Positions 5,953 through 6,331 of a stretch of DNA of 6,331 nucleotides are shown one piece after another. Below the pieces are notes generated by a model that did no database searches, had not been told where the DNA came from, and saw only the letters and a list, made by a program, of their open reading frames with translations. A program made the position numbers and the translations under genes. Positions within the stretch are counted from its first letter, which is position 1. Each line of letters begins with the position of its first letter. This stretch comes from Verrucomicrobiota bacterium. Its GTDB lineage: Bacteria > Verrucomicrobiota > Verrucomicrobiia > Opitutales > UBA953. Where the stretch lies: NCBI GenBank assembly GCA_009924535.1, contig RFRI01000088.1, positions 1 to 6,331 on the forward strand, read 5' to 3'.

Positions 5953-5977
5953 ATTGTTCACCTCTCTGAGGAACAAT
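5953..5977 (+). other. Inverted repeat / hairpin in the leader of the secretion ATPase gene
   Basis: ATTGTTC (5953-5959) is perfectly repeated in inverse as GAACAAT (5971-5977). Alternatively ATTGTT pairs with AACAAT and an inner CCTC (5961-5964) pairs with GAGG (5968-5971), leaving a three-base loop and a two-base bulge. There is no T-tract, so an intrinsic terminator is unlikely. An operator or a leader structure is possible. Its AT-richness stands out in this GC-rich region. Confidence 0.45.
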
Positions 5978-6014
5978 CTCCCTACCCCCATCTTCCGCTC
6001 CGGATTTCCCCACT

Positions 6015-6331
6015 GTGACGACCGCCGACGACTACGTCATCCAATTCATTCAGGACAAGGGACTGGTGTCCCCTGCCGACGTGACAGAGGCCCGTGCCGC
6101 CATCGAGCCCGTCCCGGACGGCCAGAACGCCGACACCCTCGCCCTCGCCAAGCTGGTCGAGACCAACAAGGTCGCCTGGGCCAAGATCACGGCCGCCCTC
6201 AGCCAGGAGTTCGACATGGAGGTCGTGGACGTCGCCCAGGTCTCGCCGACCGACGACATCCTCAAGCTCATCAGCCGCGAGCAGGCCGAGAAGCATAACA
6301 TCCTGCCGCTGCAGATGGACGGCACCGAGCT
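6015..6331 (+). CDS. PilB/GspE-type secretion or pilus assembly ATPase, N-terminal part only (runs off the right edge)
   Basis: 105 codons are visible, starting MTTADDYVIQFIQDKG from a GTG at 6015. In frame, the nearest upstream stop is at 5967-5969 and no ATG, GTG or TTG lies between, so GTG 6015 is the first usual start; no Shine-Dalgarno sits at a proper distance. The visible part resembles the N-terminal MshEN/T2SS_E_N domain of GspE, PilB and MshE: a helical stretch (DKGLVSPADVTEARAAIE), a second helix pair (TLALAKLVETNKVAWAKITAALSQ), then the typical 'FDMEVVDVAQV' strand and 'ISREQAEKHNILPLQMDG' segment. Family members are cytoplasmic hexameric ATPases that power type II secretion or type IV pilus extension through such N-terminal domains. 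The Walker motifs would lie beyond the window, so the ATPase itself is inferred. Whether it is PilB or GspE cannot be told. Confidence 0.8.
   Translation, partial: MTTADDYVIQFIQDKGLVSPADVTEARAAIEPVPDGQNADTLALAKLVETNKVAWAKITAALSQEFDMEVVDVAQVSPTDDILKLISREQAEKHNILPLQMDGTE

Overview
This window is a GC-rich (visibly about 60-65% G+C) bacterial chromosomal segment made of core housekeeping genes. Five genes lie on the + strand, serS, tilS, ftsH, coaE and the start of a PilB/GspE-type secretion ATPase. One partial gene of the DUF4337 family runs divergently off the left edge. I see no phage, plasmid, insertion sequence, CRISPR, tRNA or rRNA signal. The combination of a DUF4337 membrane protein, an FtsH with an 'NSDTVFLGREI' type C-terminal segment, high G+C and start codons lacking Shine-Dalgarno sequences suggests a Verrucomicrobiota (Opitutae-like) bacterium. 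That placement is an inference from family resemblance, not a proven assignment.

Layout: (1) 1-421, minus strand, 5' part of a DUF4337 gene. (2) 422-551, a 130-bp divergent intergenic region with an imperfect direct repeat and a possible serS promoter. (3) 552-1820, serS, seryl-tRNA synthetase. (4) 1868-3262, tilS, tRNA(Ile)-lysidine synthetase. (5) 3274-5274, ftsH, membrane AAA+ zinc protease. (6) 5312-5887, coaE, dephospho-CoA kinase. (7) 5888-6014, a 127-bp intergenic region with a promoter-like element and a hairpin. (8) From 6015 to the edge, the N-terminal domain of a type II secretion / type IV pilus assembly ATPase. No gene-free stretch exceeds 300 bases.

serS and tilS both serve translation: serS charges tRNA(Ser), and tilS modifies the anticodon of tRNA(Ile). 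tilS next to ftsH is a widely conserved neighbourhood in bacteria, here without the hpt gene that separates them in many Firmicutes. ftsH does membrane protein quality control. coaE completes coenzyme A synthesis. The genes are close and co-directional, so read-through is likely, but tilS, ftsH, coaE and the secretion ATPase each have their own TTG-(16/17)-TAG-type promoter-like element.

I found no new multi-gene system. The most interesting signals are regulatory: the recurring promoter-like element placed so close to three start codons that transcripts would be leaderless or nearly so, a G-quadruplex-capable G-run cluster touching the coaE start codon, a spaced direct repeat in the divergent region, and hairpins before ftsH and before the secretion ATPase.
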